Below are positions 46,384 to 54,772 of a DNA stretch of 64,000 bases, piece after piece. Under the pieces are notes generated by a model. That model was not told the DNA's origin. It saw only the letters and a program-made list of their open reading frames with translations, and searched no databases. The translations under genes were made by a program, and so were the position numbers. Positions within the stretch are counted from its first letter, which is position 1. Each line of letters starts with the position of its first letter. This DNA comes from Pararhizobium qamdonense (GTDB taxonomy: Bacteria; Pseudomonadota; Alphaproteobacteria; Rhizobiales; Rhizobiaceae): NCBI RefSeq assembly GCF_029277445.1, contig NZ_CP119566.1, forward strand, positions 1,271,001 through 1,335,000, read 5' to 3'.

Positions 46384-47406
46384 TCAGCCGCGCAGCGCGT
46401 CCACCAGTTCCTTCATGTCGTCCGGCACCGGCGATTCGAAATGCATGGTTTCACCGGTCGTCGGATGTTCAAAGGCCAGCATGAAAGCATGCAGCGCCTG
46501 GCGCGGGAAACGGTTGACGACCGCCTTTGCCTCATCCGGCAACAGATTGGCCTTGGTCTTGAAGGCCGCGCCATAATCGGGATCGCCGATCAGCGGATGG
46601 CCGATATGGGCCATGTGCACGCGGATCTGGTGGGTGCGGCCGGTCTCGAGATTGCACTTGATCATCGCCGCAAGCGCTGTCGCGTCGGGTTTTTCGTGGT
46701 AGCGCTCCATCACCTCGTAATGGGTGATCGCCTCGCGGGCGTCGTCTGAGCCTTCCTGCTTGACCGCACGCTTGACGCGGTCGCCGGCGCGGCCGAGCGG
46801 TGCGTCGATTGTGCCCTTCAGGCCGCGCGGGCGGCCCCAGACGATGGCCATATAGGCGCGCTCCAGCGGTCCGGTGCGGCCATGGTCGGCAAACTGGTCG
46901 GAAAGGTGGCGATGGGCGATATCGTTCTTGGCGACGACCATGACGCCGCTTGTGTCCTTGTCCAGCCGGTGGACGATGCCGGGGCGCTTGACGCCGCCGA
47001 TGCCCGACAGGCTGGCGCCGCAATGATGGATCAGCGCGTTGACCAGCGTGCCGGTCCAATTGCCAGCGCCTGGATGAACGACGAGGCCCGGCGGCTTGAC
47101 GAGCACGATCAGATCGTCGTCCTCATAGAGCACATCCAGCGGGATATCCTCGCCCTTCGGTTCCGGGTCTTCCGCTTCGGGCAATCCGATCTCGAAGACG
47201 TCGCCGGGCGTGACCTTCTTTTTGGCTTCCTTCACCGTCTTGCCGTTGACGGAGACTTCGCCCTGTTCGATCAGGCTCTTGATACGGTTGCGCGAAAACT
47301 CGCCGCCGAGCGCTTCGGTCAGATAGGCATCCATGCGGCCGGCCGCGTCCTCATTTGCCGTGAGGACTTTCCTAATGGCCGGGGCTTGTTTAAAGGGGTC
47401 GTTCAT
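46384..47406 (-). CDS. RluA-family 23S rRNA pseudouridine synthase
   Basis: 340 residues, RluD-like. An N-terminal S4 RNA-binding domain (RMDAYLTEALGGEFSRNRIKSL) precedes the catalytic domain with the motif RPGIVHRLDKDTSGVMVVAK, whose Asp is the nucleophile, and LETGRTHQIRVHMAHIGHPLIG. It isomerises uridines in 23S rRNA, probably at the RluD positions. The ATG at 47406 starts a normal-length protein. It is divergent from the small membrane protein gene at 47437. Confidence 0.93.
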   Translation of the reverse strand: MNDPFKQAPAIRKVLTANEDAAGRMDAYLTEALGGEFSRNRIKSLIEQGEVSVNGKTVKEAKKKVTPGDVFEIGLPEAEDPEPKGEDIPLDVLYEDDDLIVLVKPPGLVVHPGAGNWTGTLVNALIHHCGASLSGIGGVKRPGIVHRLDKDTSGVMVVAKNDIAHRHLSDQFADHGRTGPLERAYMAIVWGRPRGLKGTIDAPLGRAGDRVKRAVKQEGSDDAREAITHYEVMERYHEKPDATALAAMIKCNLETGRTHQIRVHMAHIGHPLIGDPDYGAAFKTKANLLPDEAKAVVNRFPRQALHAFMLAFEHPTTGETMHFESPVPDDMKELVDALRG

Positions 47407-47436
47407 TCTCGTTCCATTCCGCAAGGTAGGCCACCC

Positions 47437-47820
47437 ATGTCCAATCAGAAACCCGTCGAACAGGAAGACAAGCCGCTCGATCCGGTGATGGAGAACGTGC
47501 GCCGCAAGATGGTCAAGCTGCAGCTGGTCTCGGGTGGTATCATGTTGGTGATGCTTATGGTCGTGCTGGCAGCGATTGTCTATAAGCTTACGCGTCCGGG
47601 CAAGGCCGATGTGACGCAAAGTGCCGCCGTCTCCGTGCCGGGCGAGGCGCCGGTCACCGCAATCGCCGCGCTGCCTGCCGGGTTCGAAGTGTCCGATGTC
47701 GCCCTGTCGGGTGGCCAGATCCTGTTCTACGGCGCTGTTGCCGGGGGAGAACGCAAGGCAATCGTCTTTGATATCGCCGCCGGCCGCATCGTTGCAGATG
47801 TATCCGTCAAGACCAATTGA
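47437..47820 (+). CDS. Small membrane protein, DUF6476-like
   Basis: 127 residues. A charged start (PVEQEDKPLDPVMENVRRKM) leads to one membrane helix (LVSGGIMLVMLMVVLAAIVYKL) and a periplasmic domain with ALPAGFEVSDVALSGGQILFYG and a glycine-rich close. Resembles the DUF6476 proteins found next to rluD in alphaproteobacteria; the function is not known. It is divergent from the pseudouridine synthase and 12 bases before the methyltransferase gene. Confidence 0.72.
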   Translation: MSNQKPVEQEDKPLDPVMENVRRKMVKLQLVSGGIMLVMLMVVLAAIVYKLTRPGKADVTQSAAVSVPGEAPVTAIAALPAGFEVSDVALSGGQILFYGAVAGGERKAIVFDIAAGRIVADVSVKTN

Positions 47821-47832
47821 GAAGGCCTAATC

Positions 47833-48654
47833 TTGATCCCGCTGCGTATCGATGATCCGGCCGATCCCCGCATTGCAGGCTTCGTCTCGATCAAGGAGCG
47901 CGACCTGACAGGCAGGCATGGCCGTTTCATCGCCGAGGGCACGGTTGTCCTGCGCATGCTGGCGGCCGCACATCGCGCCCGGCGCGGCATCGAGGCTGAA
48001 GCGATCCTGCTCCTGGAAAACCGTATCGCCGGCCTCGGTGACATCCTTGCTGAATTCCCGGCGGATATTCCGATCTATGTCGCCAATGCTGCGGTATTCG
48101 ATGCGATTGCCGGGTTCAACATGCATAGGGGCGTGCTGGCGCTCGGCAGGCGTCAACTGGCCCCTGGCCTCGATGCGCTCGTCGCTGACCTTGCGCCCAG
48201 GAGCCTCGTTCTTGCGGCCTGCGGAATTTCCAATCATGACAATATGGGTTCGATGTTCCGCAACGCCGCCGCTTTCGGTGCCGATGCCATCCTGATGGAT
48301 GAAACCAGCTGCGATCCGATGTACCGCAAGGCGATCCGGGTCTCGGTCGGCTCGGTCTTGAGCATTCCCTTTGTCCGAGAGGGGCCGGTGAGTGCGCTGA
48401 TCGGGCGCCTGCAGGCGCAAGGCTTTGCGATCTGGGGCCTGTCGCCGCGTGGAAAAACCGATCTGCACGACATTCCACCATCGCCGCGCACCGTGCTGCT
48501 GGTGGGTACAGAAGGCGAGGGGCTGCCCGAAAGTGTCATGGCGTCGATCCGGACCGCCCGTATCCGCCAGCGCCCAGGCCTCGATAGCCTCAACGTGGCC
48601 ACCGCCACAGGCATCGCGCTGCATCAGGTGGCGATGATCAACGGTTTAATCTGA
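47833..48654 (+). CDS. SpoU/TrmH-family RNA methyltransferase
   Basis: 273 residues from a TTG start. The N-terminal substrate-binding domain (RHGRFIAEGTVVLRML) is followed by the knotted SPOUT fold with its three motifs: ACGISNHDNMGSMFRNAAAFGADAI, LLVGTEGEGLPESVM and LDSLNVATATGIAL. It methylates a 2'-OH in tRNA or rRNA; which one is not clear from sequence. The pairing with a pseudouridine synthase nearby fits an RNA-modification role. It is convergent with the coiled-coil gene, 3 bases apart. Confidence 0.88.
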   Translation: MIPLRIDDPADPRIAGFVSIKERDLTGRHGRFIAEGTVVLRMLAAAHRARRGIEAEAILLLENRIAGLGDILAEFPADIPIYVANAAVFDAIAGFNMHRGVLALGRRQLAPGLDALVADLAPRSLVLAACGISNHDNMGSMFRNAAAFGADAILMDETSCDPMYRKAIRVSVGSVLSIPFVREGPVSALIGRLQAQGFAIWGLSPRGKTDLHDIPPSPRTVLLVGTEGEGLPESVMASIRTARIRQRPGLDSLNVATATGIALHQVAMINGLI

Positions 48655-48657
48655 CGT

Positions 48658-49863
48658 TTATGGCTGCCCCGGCGGCAGCATGCCACGGGCGCGGGCAGCA
48701 AGGCTTTTATCCGGACCGTCAGGCCCGGTGGCAGCTGTAGACAAGAGGCCTGGTATCGGCGAGTCCTCGCCTTCCTTGGCCGCCGTCAAAGCCACCATGG
48801 TGGCAGCGATATCGGCGATGTCTTCGCGCAGGGCGTCGTCATGGGCAGCCGACGTCGAGCTGATCAGCTGTTCGGCGAGGGCTGCGGCGCGGTTGCGGGC
48901 ATATTCGGCCGGCACGGTCAGATCGATCGGGGCTGTCTGAGACAGAACTGTTGGTTCATCGGCGGTGTCCTGTGTTGCGGCAGTCGGACTGCCCTCTGGT
49001 GCCGCATTGATGTCTGCCGGTTTCTTGTCCCGGCGCACGGGCATGGTCAGGCCTGCAGCGCGCAGCGCCTTTGAGGCTTCGCGCAGATCGGTGCCGGCGT
49101 CCTTGACCTTCAACTTCAGGCGTTCGATTTCGCTGCCGCGGCGTTCCAGAAAACTGTCCTTGTCGGCATTGGCGGCCATCTCGCGGGTGAGTTTTGCCTC
49201 GAACTGCTTCAGGCGGGTTTCGTCGCGCGCCAGCCGGACTTCCAGTTCCCGCGCCTTTGTGCTTTCCGCTTTCAGGTCATTGCGCATGATCTCGCGCTCG
49301 TCCTTTAGGCCGGCAATGCGGCTTTTCAGGTTTTCGGCCTCTGCATCATGGGCGGCAACATCGATCTTCAGGCTGTCCATATCGCCGGTGAGGTGTTCCA
49401 CTTGCCGGGTGAGGGTCGTAATGTCGATGTTCTTTTTGACATTGTCGCGCTCGACGTCGGCAAGCGTGCCCTTCAGCCGCTCGATGTTCTGCTCGAGCTG
49501 GCGGGCCGCAGAGCGCAGGTCGGCTGCCTCCACGTTCATGTCGGCCAGTTGTGCATGCAGGTCGGCGTTTTCACCGGCGAGGCGCTGGGTTTCCTTCAGT
49601 GTAGAGCCGTTTTGCAGCAGAAGCACGACATTCTTGTCGCGCTCGCGTTTCAGCATCTGGCTGGTCCTGGCATTTTCGGCGGCATAGCCGGCACGGGCCG
49701 CGTCCTTTTGGGCGCGCACCTCCTGGGGTGACAGCGGCATAGTTGCCGTCAGCCGTTCCTCGGCAAAGCGGACGATGCGCCGGTGAACGACCGGTGCCGC
49801 CAAAAGGCCAAGAATGGCTGCGGTGAGAAAACCCAGGGCAAACAGGAGTGCGAATTCAATCAC
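48658..49863 (-). CDS. Membrane-anchored coiled-coil protein
   Basis: 401 residues. One N-terminal membrane helix (IEFALLFALGFLTAAILGLLAAPV) and a coiled coil over about residues 45-260 (for example AENARTSQMLKRERDKNVVLL, SKIAG-type heptads), then a Pro/Thr/Ala-rich C terminus without clear domains. I do not recognise the function; the design recalls tethers or septum and envelope organisers. It is a single gene on the minus strand. Confidence 0.75.
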   Translation of the reverse strand: MIEFALLFALGFLTAAILGLLAAPVVHRRIVRFAEERLTATMPLSPQEVRAQKDAARAGYAAENARTSQMLKRERDKNVVLLLQNGSTLKETQRLAGENADLHAQLADMNVEAADLRSAARQLEQNIERLKGTLADVERDNVKKNIDITTLTRQVEHLTGDMDSLKIDVAAHDAEAENLKSRIAGLKDEREIMRNDLKAESTKARELEVRLARDETRLKQFEAKLTREMAANADKDSFLERRGSEIERLKLKVKDAGTDLREASKALRAAGLTMPVRRDKKPADINAAPEGSPTAATQDTADEPTVLSQTAPIDLTVPAEYARNRAAALAEQLISSTSAAHDDALREDIADIAATMVALTAAKEGEDSPIPGLLSTAATGPDGPDKSLAARARGMLPPGQP

Positions 49864-50036
49864 GGGCTGGCCATTTCAGTTCAGAACACGCGGCGACACC
49901 CTATCATCCATGGTGTTCGTTTCATTCGCACTAAAGACGAAGGAGGATATCACTTCAAGTGTTCGCGAACGCGCATTTTTCCCCAGTCACCGCAGTGACT
50001 GGTAAGGGGGTTTGAAAAATTATGGCTTTTTTGACC

Positions 50037-50627
50037 TTAGAAAGGGTTCCAGGTCGGTTGCGAGGTGAGCTTCAGATAGCCGACATTGATGCCGAGGCGG
50101 GCGCCGAGGCCGGTGCGGATCGGAACCAGGACGATATTCTCGTCGGTAAGCACCGTCATGCCGACGCCGGCGACCACATAGGCCGAGCCGGAAACACCGC
50201 CGAAGCGCTTGTAGAGTGAGGGAACGGCCGGCAGATTGTAGACCAGCATCATCGTGCGGCTGCCCTGGCCACCCCAGTCGAGACCAAGCGACGGGCCCTG
50301 CCAGAAGACGTTATGCTGGCCGGCATTCTTGGTATAGAGGTCGCCTTCGCCATAGGTCAGGCCAGCCACGAATGCGCCGGAGCCTTCCTGGCCGAGAATA
50401 TAGCCGTTCGGCAGGCCGTATTTGGAAAATGCGTTCTCGACCACCTTGGCAAGCCCGCCGGAGGTGGAGCCGAAGAAGCCATGGCCGGCATCGACGATTT
50501 CCTGCATCGTGTATTGCTCGCCATTGCTTTGCTGCGCAAGCGCCGCCGGCGTCAGGCTGAGGACAGCCATCATTGCGGCCAACAAGTGCAAGAGTGGGAA
50601 TTTCACGGCATTGACGATCCGCTGCAT
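50037..50627 (-). CDS. DUF1134 exported protein
   Basis: 196 residues with a signal peptide (HLLAAMMAVLSLTPAALAQQ). The mature part matches DUF1134 over its length: QYTMQEIVDAGHGFFGSTSGGLA, YILGQEGSGAFVAGLTYGEG and WQGPSLGLDWGGQGSRTM, a fold related to SYLF lipid-binding proteins. Periplasmic or outer-membrane location is likely; the function is unknown. The ATG at 50627 follows GGAG. It is divergent from chpT, with which it shares a regulatory gap. Confidence 0.85.
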   Translation of the reverse strand: MQRIVNAVKFPLLHLLAAMMAVLSLTPAALAQQSNGEQYTMQEIVDAGHGFFGSTSGGLAKVVENAFSKYGLPNGYILGQEGSGAFVAGLTYGEGDLYTKNAGQHNVFWQGPSLGLDWGGQGSRTMMLVYNLPAVPSLYKRFGGVSGSAYVVAGVGMTVLTDENIVLVPIRTGLGARLGINVGYLKLTSQPTWNPF

Positions 50628-50741
50628 GGCTTTCTCCGTAAGCTCAGGAGGACCCGCGGCGTCATGCGCGGGCTGCTGTCCCGCCCAGGACGGGTCTGTC
50701 ATGGGGATCGGGCTGATTGTCAGCAATTTGAACCGATGATC

Positions 50742-50756
50742 TTAACAATCGGTTTA
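50742..50756 (+). promoter_or_regulatory. Near-consensus CtrA box before chpT
   Basis: TTAACAATCGGTTTA fits TTAA-N7-TTAA with one mismatch in the second half. It lies in the divergent gap between DUF1134 and chpT, about 138 bases before chpT. Confidence 0.4.
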
Positions 50757-50893
50757 CCAAATGTGGTGTCTTTATGATCTTCGCCTTCAGACTATGCCCG
50801 CGCAATCTTCGCGGGTTAGATAGGGGGTAAAGGGATCGCGGAGGGCCGCCTGATCCCGTTGTCAGCCGCTCGAAGGCTAGTGAGGATACGACC

Positions 50894-51541
50894 ATGGGAA
50901 AGAACCCGAACCTGACCTTGACCGGTCCCGATCTCGCAGCGCTTCTGTGCAGCCGTGTCTGCCACGACATCATCTCGCCAGTCGGCGCCATCAACAACGG
51001 CCTGGAACTGCTCGACGAGGGCGGGGCGGATGCCGATGCCATGGACCTGATCCGCACCAGCGCGCTGAATGCTTCGGTCCGGCTGAAATTCGCCCGGCTG
51101 GCCTTTGGCGCGTCCGGCTCGGTCGGCGCCTCCATCGATACGGGTGAAGCGGAAAAGGCTGCCAAGGATTTTGCCTCGGTTGAGAAGAAGACGGAGGTCA
51201 CCTGGACGGGCCCGCGCGTCATCATCGCCAAGAACCGGGTCAAGCTGCTGCTCAATCTCTTTCTGATCGCTTACGGCGCCATTCCGCGCGGCGGTTCGAT
51301 CGATGTCATCCTGGACAATCCGGAATATGACGCGGCCTTCAAGCTGATCTGCAAGGGCCGGATGATGCGGGTGCCGCCGAAGCTGGTCGAGCTTCTTTCG
51401 GGAACGCTTGAGGAAGCCGTCGATGCCCATACGATCCAGCCCTATTACACGGTGCTGCTCGCCGACGAGGCCGGAATGGAGATCGAGGTCAATTCGACGC
51501 CTGAAGAAATCGTGTTCTCAGCAAAGATGGCTGCAGCCTGA
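50894..51541 (+). CDS. chpT: Histidine phosphotransferase ChpT
   Basis: 215 residues. The dimerising helix with the phospho-histidine reads LLCSRVCHDIISPVGAINNGLELL (His about residue 24); the rest is a degenerate ATP-binding-like domain that no longer binds ATP. ChpT passes phosphate from the CckA kinase to CtrA and CpdR in the alphaproteobacterial cell cycle. ctrA lies 700 bases downstream. Length fits the rhizobial form. Confidence 0.92.
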   Translation: MGKNPNLTLTGPDLAALLCSRVCHDIISPVGAINNGLELLDEGGADADAMDLIRTSALNASVRLKFARLAFGASGSVGASIDTGEAEKAAKDFASVEKKTEVTWTGPRVIIAKNRVKLLLNLFLIAYGAIPRGGSIDVILDNPEYDAAFKLICKGRMMRVPPKLVELLSGTLEEAVDAHTIQPYYTVLLADEAGMEIEVNSTPEEIVFSAKMAAA

Positions 51542-51653
51542 AGCTGAAAGATAATTGGCCTTTTCGTTCCCGCGGTAACTGATTCTTTGCCAAAGCGGCA
51601 TACGGTTGTTGATAGGGGTTAAAATCCCGCCGTAGCGCAAAGGGGAGCTTGAG

Positions 51654-52016
51654 ATGCAACGCTTGATGATTGCCGATGATTCGGACGTCGTACGCAAGGT
51701 CGGGAAGCGCATCCTCTCTGGCCTCAACTTCCTCGTTTCCGAAGCCGCCAACGGTCTGGAAGCGCTGGTGCGCTGCGAAGCGGAACTGCCCAACATCATC
51801 ATCGTCGATGCGGGTCTCGATGGCGCGCTGGAACTGATCGCCAATATCCGCACTCTGCCCGAAGGCAAGACCGTGCGCATCTATTATTGCGTGGTCGAGG
51901 CGGATCTGAAGAAGATGATGGCGGGCAAGCGCGCCGGTGCCGACGATTTTCTGCTCAAGCCCTTCGACCGCAAGATCCTGACCAGCGTGTTCGGCAGCCT
52001 GTCGGTCGCCGCCTGA
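51654..52016 (+). CDS. Single-domain response regulator, atypical receiver
   Basis: 120 residues, only a receiver domain. The acidic pair is D8-D9 (RLMIADDSDVV), the phospho-Asp D52 (NIIIVDAGLDG), and the conserved Lys K102 (DDFLLKPFDRK). The Thr/Ser that normally follows strand 4 is missing; the segment reads VRIYYCVVEAD. Placed between chpT and ctrA it might be a partner of ChpT, which is inference. It is not obviously CpdR or DivK. GGGGAGC precedes the start. Confidence 0.8.
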   Translation: MQRLMIADDSDVVRKVGKRILSGLNFLVSEAANGLEALVRCEAELPNIIIVDAGLDGALELIANIRTLPEGKTVRIYYCVVEADLKKMMAGKRAGADDFLLKPFDRKILTSVFGSLSVAA

Positions 52017-52050
52017 TCGTCGATCCCTTCACCCCGTTTGGTTTCACATG

Positions 52051-52080
52051 AGCCGTTGCCCTCCCAGGCAGCGGCTTTTT
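52051..52080 (+). terminator. Terminator after the response regulator
   Basis: AGCCGTTGCC (52051-52060) pairs with GGCAGCGGCT (52067-52076, one wobble) followed by T5. Confidence 0.88.
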
Positions 52081-52129
52081 CATGCGGCTGCCGTAAAGAC
52101 GGGCTGCTGTGGGATGGAAACCCCTTAAA

Positions 52130-52163
52130 CGAAAAAGCCCGCCATCATCGGCGGGCTTTTTCG
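52130..52163. terminator. Bidirectional terminator beyond ctrA
   Basis: CGAAAAAGCCCGCC (52130-52143) mirrors GGCGGGCTTTTTCG (52150-52163), giving a T run on both strands. It lies 80 bases beyond the ctrA stop on the minus strand and beyond the terminator of the receiver gene on the plus strand. Confidence 0.92.
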
Positions 52164-52242
52164 AAAATTCCGGCACTATCAGCCGTGGCGTCCCTGCATT
52201 ATGCGGGATGCAAAACACCGCCGGCGAAAATGGCCGGTGATA

Positions 52243-52941
52243 TCAGGCGCTTTCTGCGAATTCGCCTTCCGGCTCGCGCAGCACATAGCCACGGCCCCAG
52301 ACGGTTTCGATATAGTTTGCTCCACCGGCGGCATTTGCGAGCTTCTTGCGCAGCTTGCAGATGAAGACGTCGATGATCTTCAGTTCAGGCTCGTCCATAC
52401 CGCCATAAAGGTGGTTGAGGAACATTTCCTTGGTGAGGGTGGTGCCCTTTCGGAGCGAAAGCAGCTCCAGCATCTGGTATTCCTTGCCCGTCAGGTGAAC
52501 GCGCTGGCCGCCGACTTCGACAGTCTTTGCATCCAGGTTGACGATCAGTTCGCCGGTCGAGATGACCGACTGTGCATGACCCTTGGAACGGCGCACGATC
52601 GCATGGATGCGAGCGACCAGTTCATCCTTGTGGAAAGGCTTGGTCATGTAGTCGTCTGCACCGAAGCCGAGGCCCCGGACCTTGTCCTCGATGCCGGCCA
52701 TGCCGGAAAGGATCAGAATAGGTGTCTTAACCTTGGACAGACGCAATGTTCTCAAAACCTCGTAACCGGACATGTCCGGCAGGTTCAGATCAAGCAGAAT
52801 GATGTCGTAATCATACAGCTTGCCGAGATCAACACCCTCTTCACCAAGATCGGTGGTGTAAACGTTAAAACTTTCCGACTTGAGCATCAGTTCGATGCTC
52901 TGCGCTGTCGCGCTGTCGTCTTCGATGAGTAGAACCCGCAT
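52243..52941 (-). CDS. ctrA: Cell-cycle master regulator CtrA
   Basis: 232 residues, an OmpR/PhoB-type response regulator. The receiver has [20 protein letters not shown], phospho-Asp D51 ([14 protein letters not shown]) and KPFHKDEL; the winged-helix DNA-binding domain has [26 protein letters not shown] and the recognition-helix region [13 protein letters not shown]. CtrA binds TTAA-N7-TTAA and governs replication start, division and flagellar genes. Several such sites lie in this window. The divergent upstream gap carries CtrA and CcrM-type sites. Confidence 0.97.
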   Translation of the reverse strand: MRVLLIEDDSATAQSIELMLKSESFNVYTTDLGEEGVDLGKLYDYDIILLDLNLPDMSGYEVLRTLRLSKVKTPILILSGMAGIEDKVRGLGFGADDYMTKPFHKDELVARIHAIVRRSKGHAQSVISTGELIVNLDAKTVEVGGQRVHLTGKEYQMLELLSLRKGTTLTKEMFLNHLYGGMDEPELKIIDVFICKLRKKLANAAGGANYIETVWGRGYVLREPEGEFAESA

Positions 52942-53382
52942 AATTGTCCCCTTTTCCGCCGCCGAAAGGTCGTTGTGGCCCCCTTACGCGATACGGATCC
53001 AGTCGTTGCCTGATTTGGAGGCTGCCAGTAAATGGTTAACAAATTCTGATTCACTCTGGCAAGGTGTATCGAAAATGTTAAATATTTTTTGCAGTCCTCT
53101 GATTTTGCATGTGAATCTAGAATAATATCCTTAACGCACAACATTAAGGAAATCGGCTATCTGACTCATCTGACTCAATCTATGCCGAACCTAAAATTTC
53201 GTGTCCGGCATTTACTGACCCTTAAATGATCGTCCCTATGATTAACGATGCCCGTAAACGAAAGGTTACCAGCGGTAGGATTTTGTTAAGATCGCTGTAA
53301 TTTTTTTTGTTTCCGACACCGTAAGGTCGGTTGAACGGGTCAAATCCAGTAACCGGGGTCTCGCATCACGGGAGTATTGCGT
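52942..53382. promoter_or_regulatory. Divergent ctrA-fliJ control region
   Basis: 440 bases, AT rich, without a gene. On the minus strand it has TTAACCAT (53032-53039), an extended CtrA half-site about 92 bases before ctrA, and a second TTAA pair at 53131-53147 with nine-base spacing. Four GANTC sites (53048, 53113, 53163 and 53172) are clustered within 130 bases, the target of the CcrM methylase that times ctrA transcription in relatives. The fliJ start has GGAG eight bases before it. Confidence 0.6.
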
Positions 53383-53733
53383 ATGAAGTCACGTGAGAGC
53401 CTTGTTCGCCTGAAGGAATTTCAGGTGAAGGAGAAGCAGCGTCAGTTGAGCCAGTTGCAGCTGATGATGTCCGAATTTGAGCGGATGACCAAGGAATTGG
53501 AAAACCAGATCACGTTCGAGGAAAAGAAGTCCGGGATCACCGATCCCACCCACTTCGCCTATCCGACGTTTGCCAAGGCTGCCAGACAGCGGGCAGACAA
53601 CCTCCAGGTCTCCGTTCGGGAACTGAAGGTGCAGCAGGATGCGGCCGAGCTGGCGCTGGAAGAGGTTCAGGCGGAGTTCGCCAAGGCCGCGGCGCTTGAA
53701 GAACGCGACAGCGGCGCTCGCATGCGCGCCTAA
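53383..53733 (+). CDS. fliJ: Flagellar export chaperone-like protein FliJ
   Basis: 116 residues, one long coiled coil: SRESLVRLKEFQVKEKQRQLSQ and MMSEFERMTKELENQIT, then KVQQDAAELALEEVQAEF. Rhizobial FliJ of this sort is found next to ctrA; it helps export of flagellar parts by regulating FliI and FlhA. Coiled coils are hard to assign by sequence alone, so the call leans on location. The ATG at 53383 follows GGAG. A 21-bp inverted repeat follows the stop. Confidence 0.78.
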   Translation: MKSRESLVRLKEFQVKEKQRQLSQLQLMMSEFERMTKELENQITFEEKKSGITDPTHFAYPTFAKAARQRADNLQVSVRELKVQQDAAELALEEVQAEFAKAAALEERDSGARMRA

Positions 53734-53763
53734 GGCGCGCTTGAGATTTTTGCTTAAGGCCTA

Positions 53764-53808
53764 AAGGCCCTTCTCACGGACTTATCTTAAGTCCGTGAGA
53801 AGGGCCTT
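53764..53808. terminator. Perfect 21-bp inverted repeat between fliJ and a GNAT gene
   Basis: The left arm (53764-53784) and right arm (53788-53808) are exact reverse complements over 21 bases with only TCT between, starting AAGGCCC and ending GGGCCTT. It can be a terminator for the two convergent genes. There is no real T run after it, and the stem is longer than in the other terminators here. Confidence 0.7.
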
Positions 53809-53836
53809 GTGCATTTTGGCACATGGATCCCGGCCC

Positions 53837-54118
53837 CTATGCCTGGATCACATCTTGCCAATCGGCGTGGCGTTGCGCCTGGGCGCGCATGAAGGGGCAG
53901 AGCGGAATGATCTTCCATCCGCCATTTCGCGCCTCACCGATGGCATGGGCTGCGAGCGCCTGGCCGACACCTTTGCCGCGCAACGCATCGGGAACGCCGG
54001 TATGATCGATGATGATCAGATGCGGCGATGACCGGGAATAGGTCATTTCAGCCGTATGACCATCGAGCTGCGTGCTGTAACGGCCATGCGAGCCGGTTTC
54101 TTCGTTGACGATATCCAT
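53837..54118 (-). CDS. Short GNAT-type N-acetyltransferase
   Basis: 93 residues of the YidJ/GNAT short form: AEMTYSRSSPHLIIIDHTGVPDALRGKGVGQALAAHAIGEAR contains the acetyl-CoA loop (RGKGVGQAL), followed by IIPLCPFMRAQAQRH, the typical end of this family. Substrate is unknown. The ATG at 54118 follows AGGAGA; a GTG at 54121 is just before it. Confidence 0.85.
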   Translation of the reverse strand: MDIVNEETGSHGRYSTQLDGHTAEMTYSRSSPHLIIIDHTGVPDALRGKGVGQALAAHAIGEARNGGWKIIPLCPFMRAQAQRHADWQDVIQA

Positions 54119-54286
54119 CACATCTCTCCTGTTTTTGGCCGCGCACGGAATGATTTTGTTTCAAGCCTGGTTCATTGCTGCACATGCACAGGCCGGGTAT
54201 TCCAGCATTCCATGCCCGCCGGCCGCGCTGTTCAGCATCCCTAAAGGTGTTATGTAATCCTGCCGGTTCAACAGAAGATAGGAAAC

Positions 54287-54736
54287 ATGCGCCTGATCAC
54301 ACCGCTTTTGCTTGTTCTATCGGCGTTTTTTCTCGCGCTGGGGCTCGTCCTGCCGCTTGTCCGGTTCGAAAAGCTGGTCTTTTTCAACGAAACGCCGTCG
54401 CTTCTTGGCATCGTGTCTTCGCTCTTCGACGATGGCAATGTCATGCTGGCCATTGTCGTGACGCTGTTTTCCGTCGTTTTCCCGCTGGCAAAGCTTGTCG
54501 GGATCGCGTTCGAGGCAACGGCGGCTGCAGACGGCAAGGCTGCGGGCGGACTGGTTGCCCGGCTTTTGCCGATCCTCGGCAAATGGTCGATGATGGATGT
54601 GATGCTCGTGGCTATCGTGATCTTTGCGGCCAAGACCAGCGGAATGGCCGAGGCGTTCACCCAGCCGGGCCTGTGGTTCTATGCCGGATCTGCTGTCATG
54701 ACCGGGCTGCTGCAAATATGGCTGCGGCCGCACTGA
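54287..54736 (+). CDS. Paraquat-inducible protein A-like membrane protein
   Basis: 149 residues with four predicted membrane helices, of the PqiA family half-length form: LVLSAFFLALGLVLPLVRFEKL, SLLGIVSSLFDDGNVMLAIVVTLFSVVFPLAKL and LGKWSMMDVMLVAIVIFAAK, the last containing the KWSMxDVF-like signature of PqiA. PqiA proteins work with MCE systems in lipid transport; no MCE gene is seen here. Confidence 0.82.
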   Translation: MRLITPLLLVLSAFFLALGLVLPLVRFEKLVFFNETPSLLGIVSSLFDDGNVMLAIVVTLFSVVFPLAKLVGIAFEATAAADGKAAGGLVARLLPILGKWSMMDVMLVAIVIFAAKTSGMAEAFTQPGLWFYAGSAVMTGLLQIWLRPH

Positions 54737-54772
54737 ATGCGGCCGCTTAACGTTTTCAAATGAAGGGTCTGG

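Noticed and set aside
53131..53147. TTAA-N9-TTAA in the ctrA-fliJ gap as a CtrA box
   Set aside because: Spacing is nine rather than seven, so it was noted but not called.
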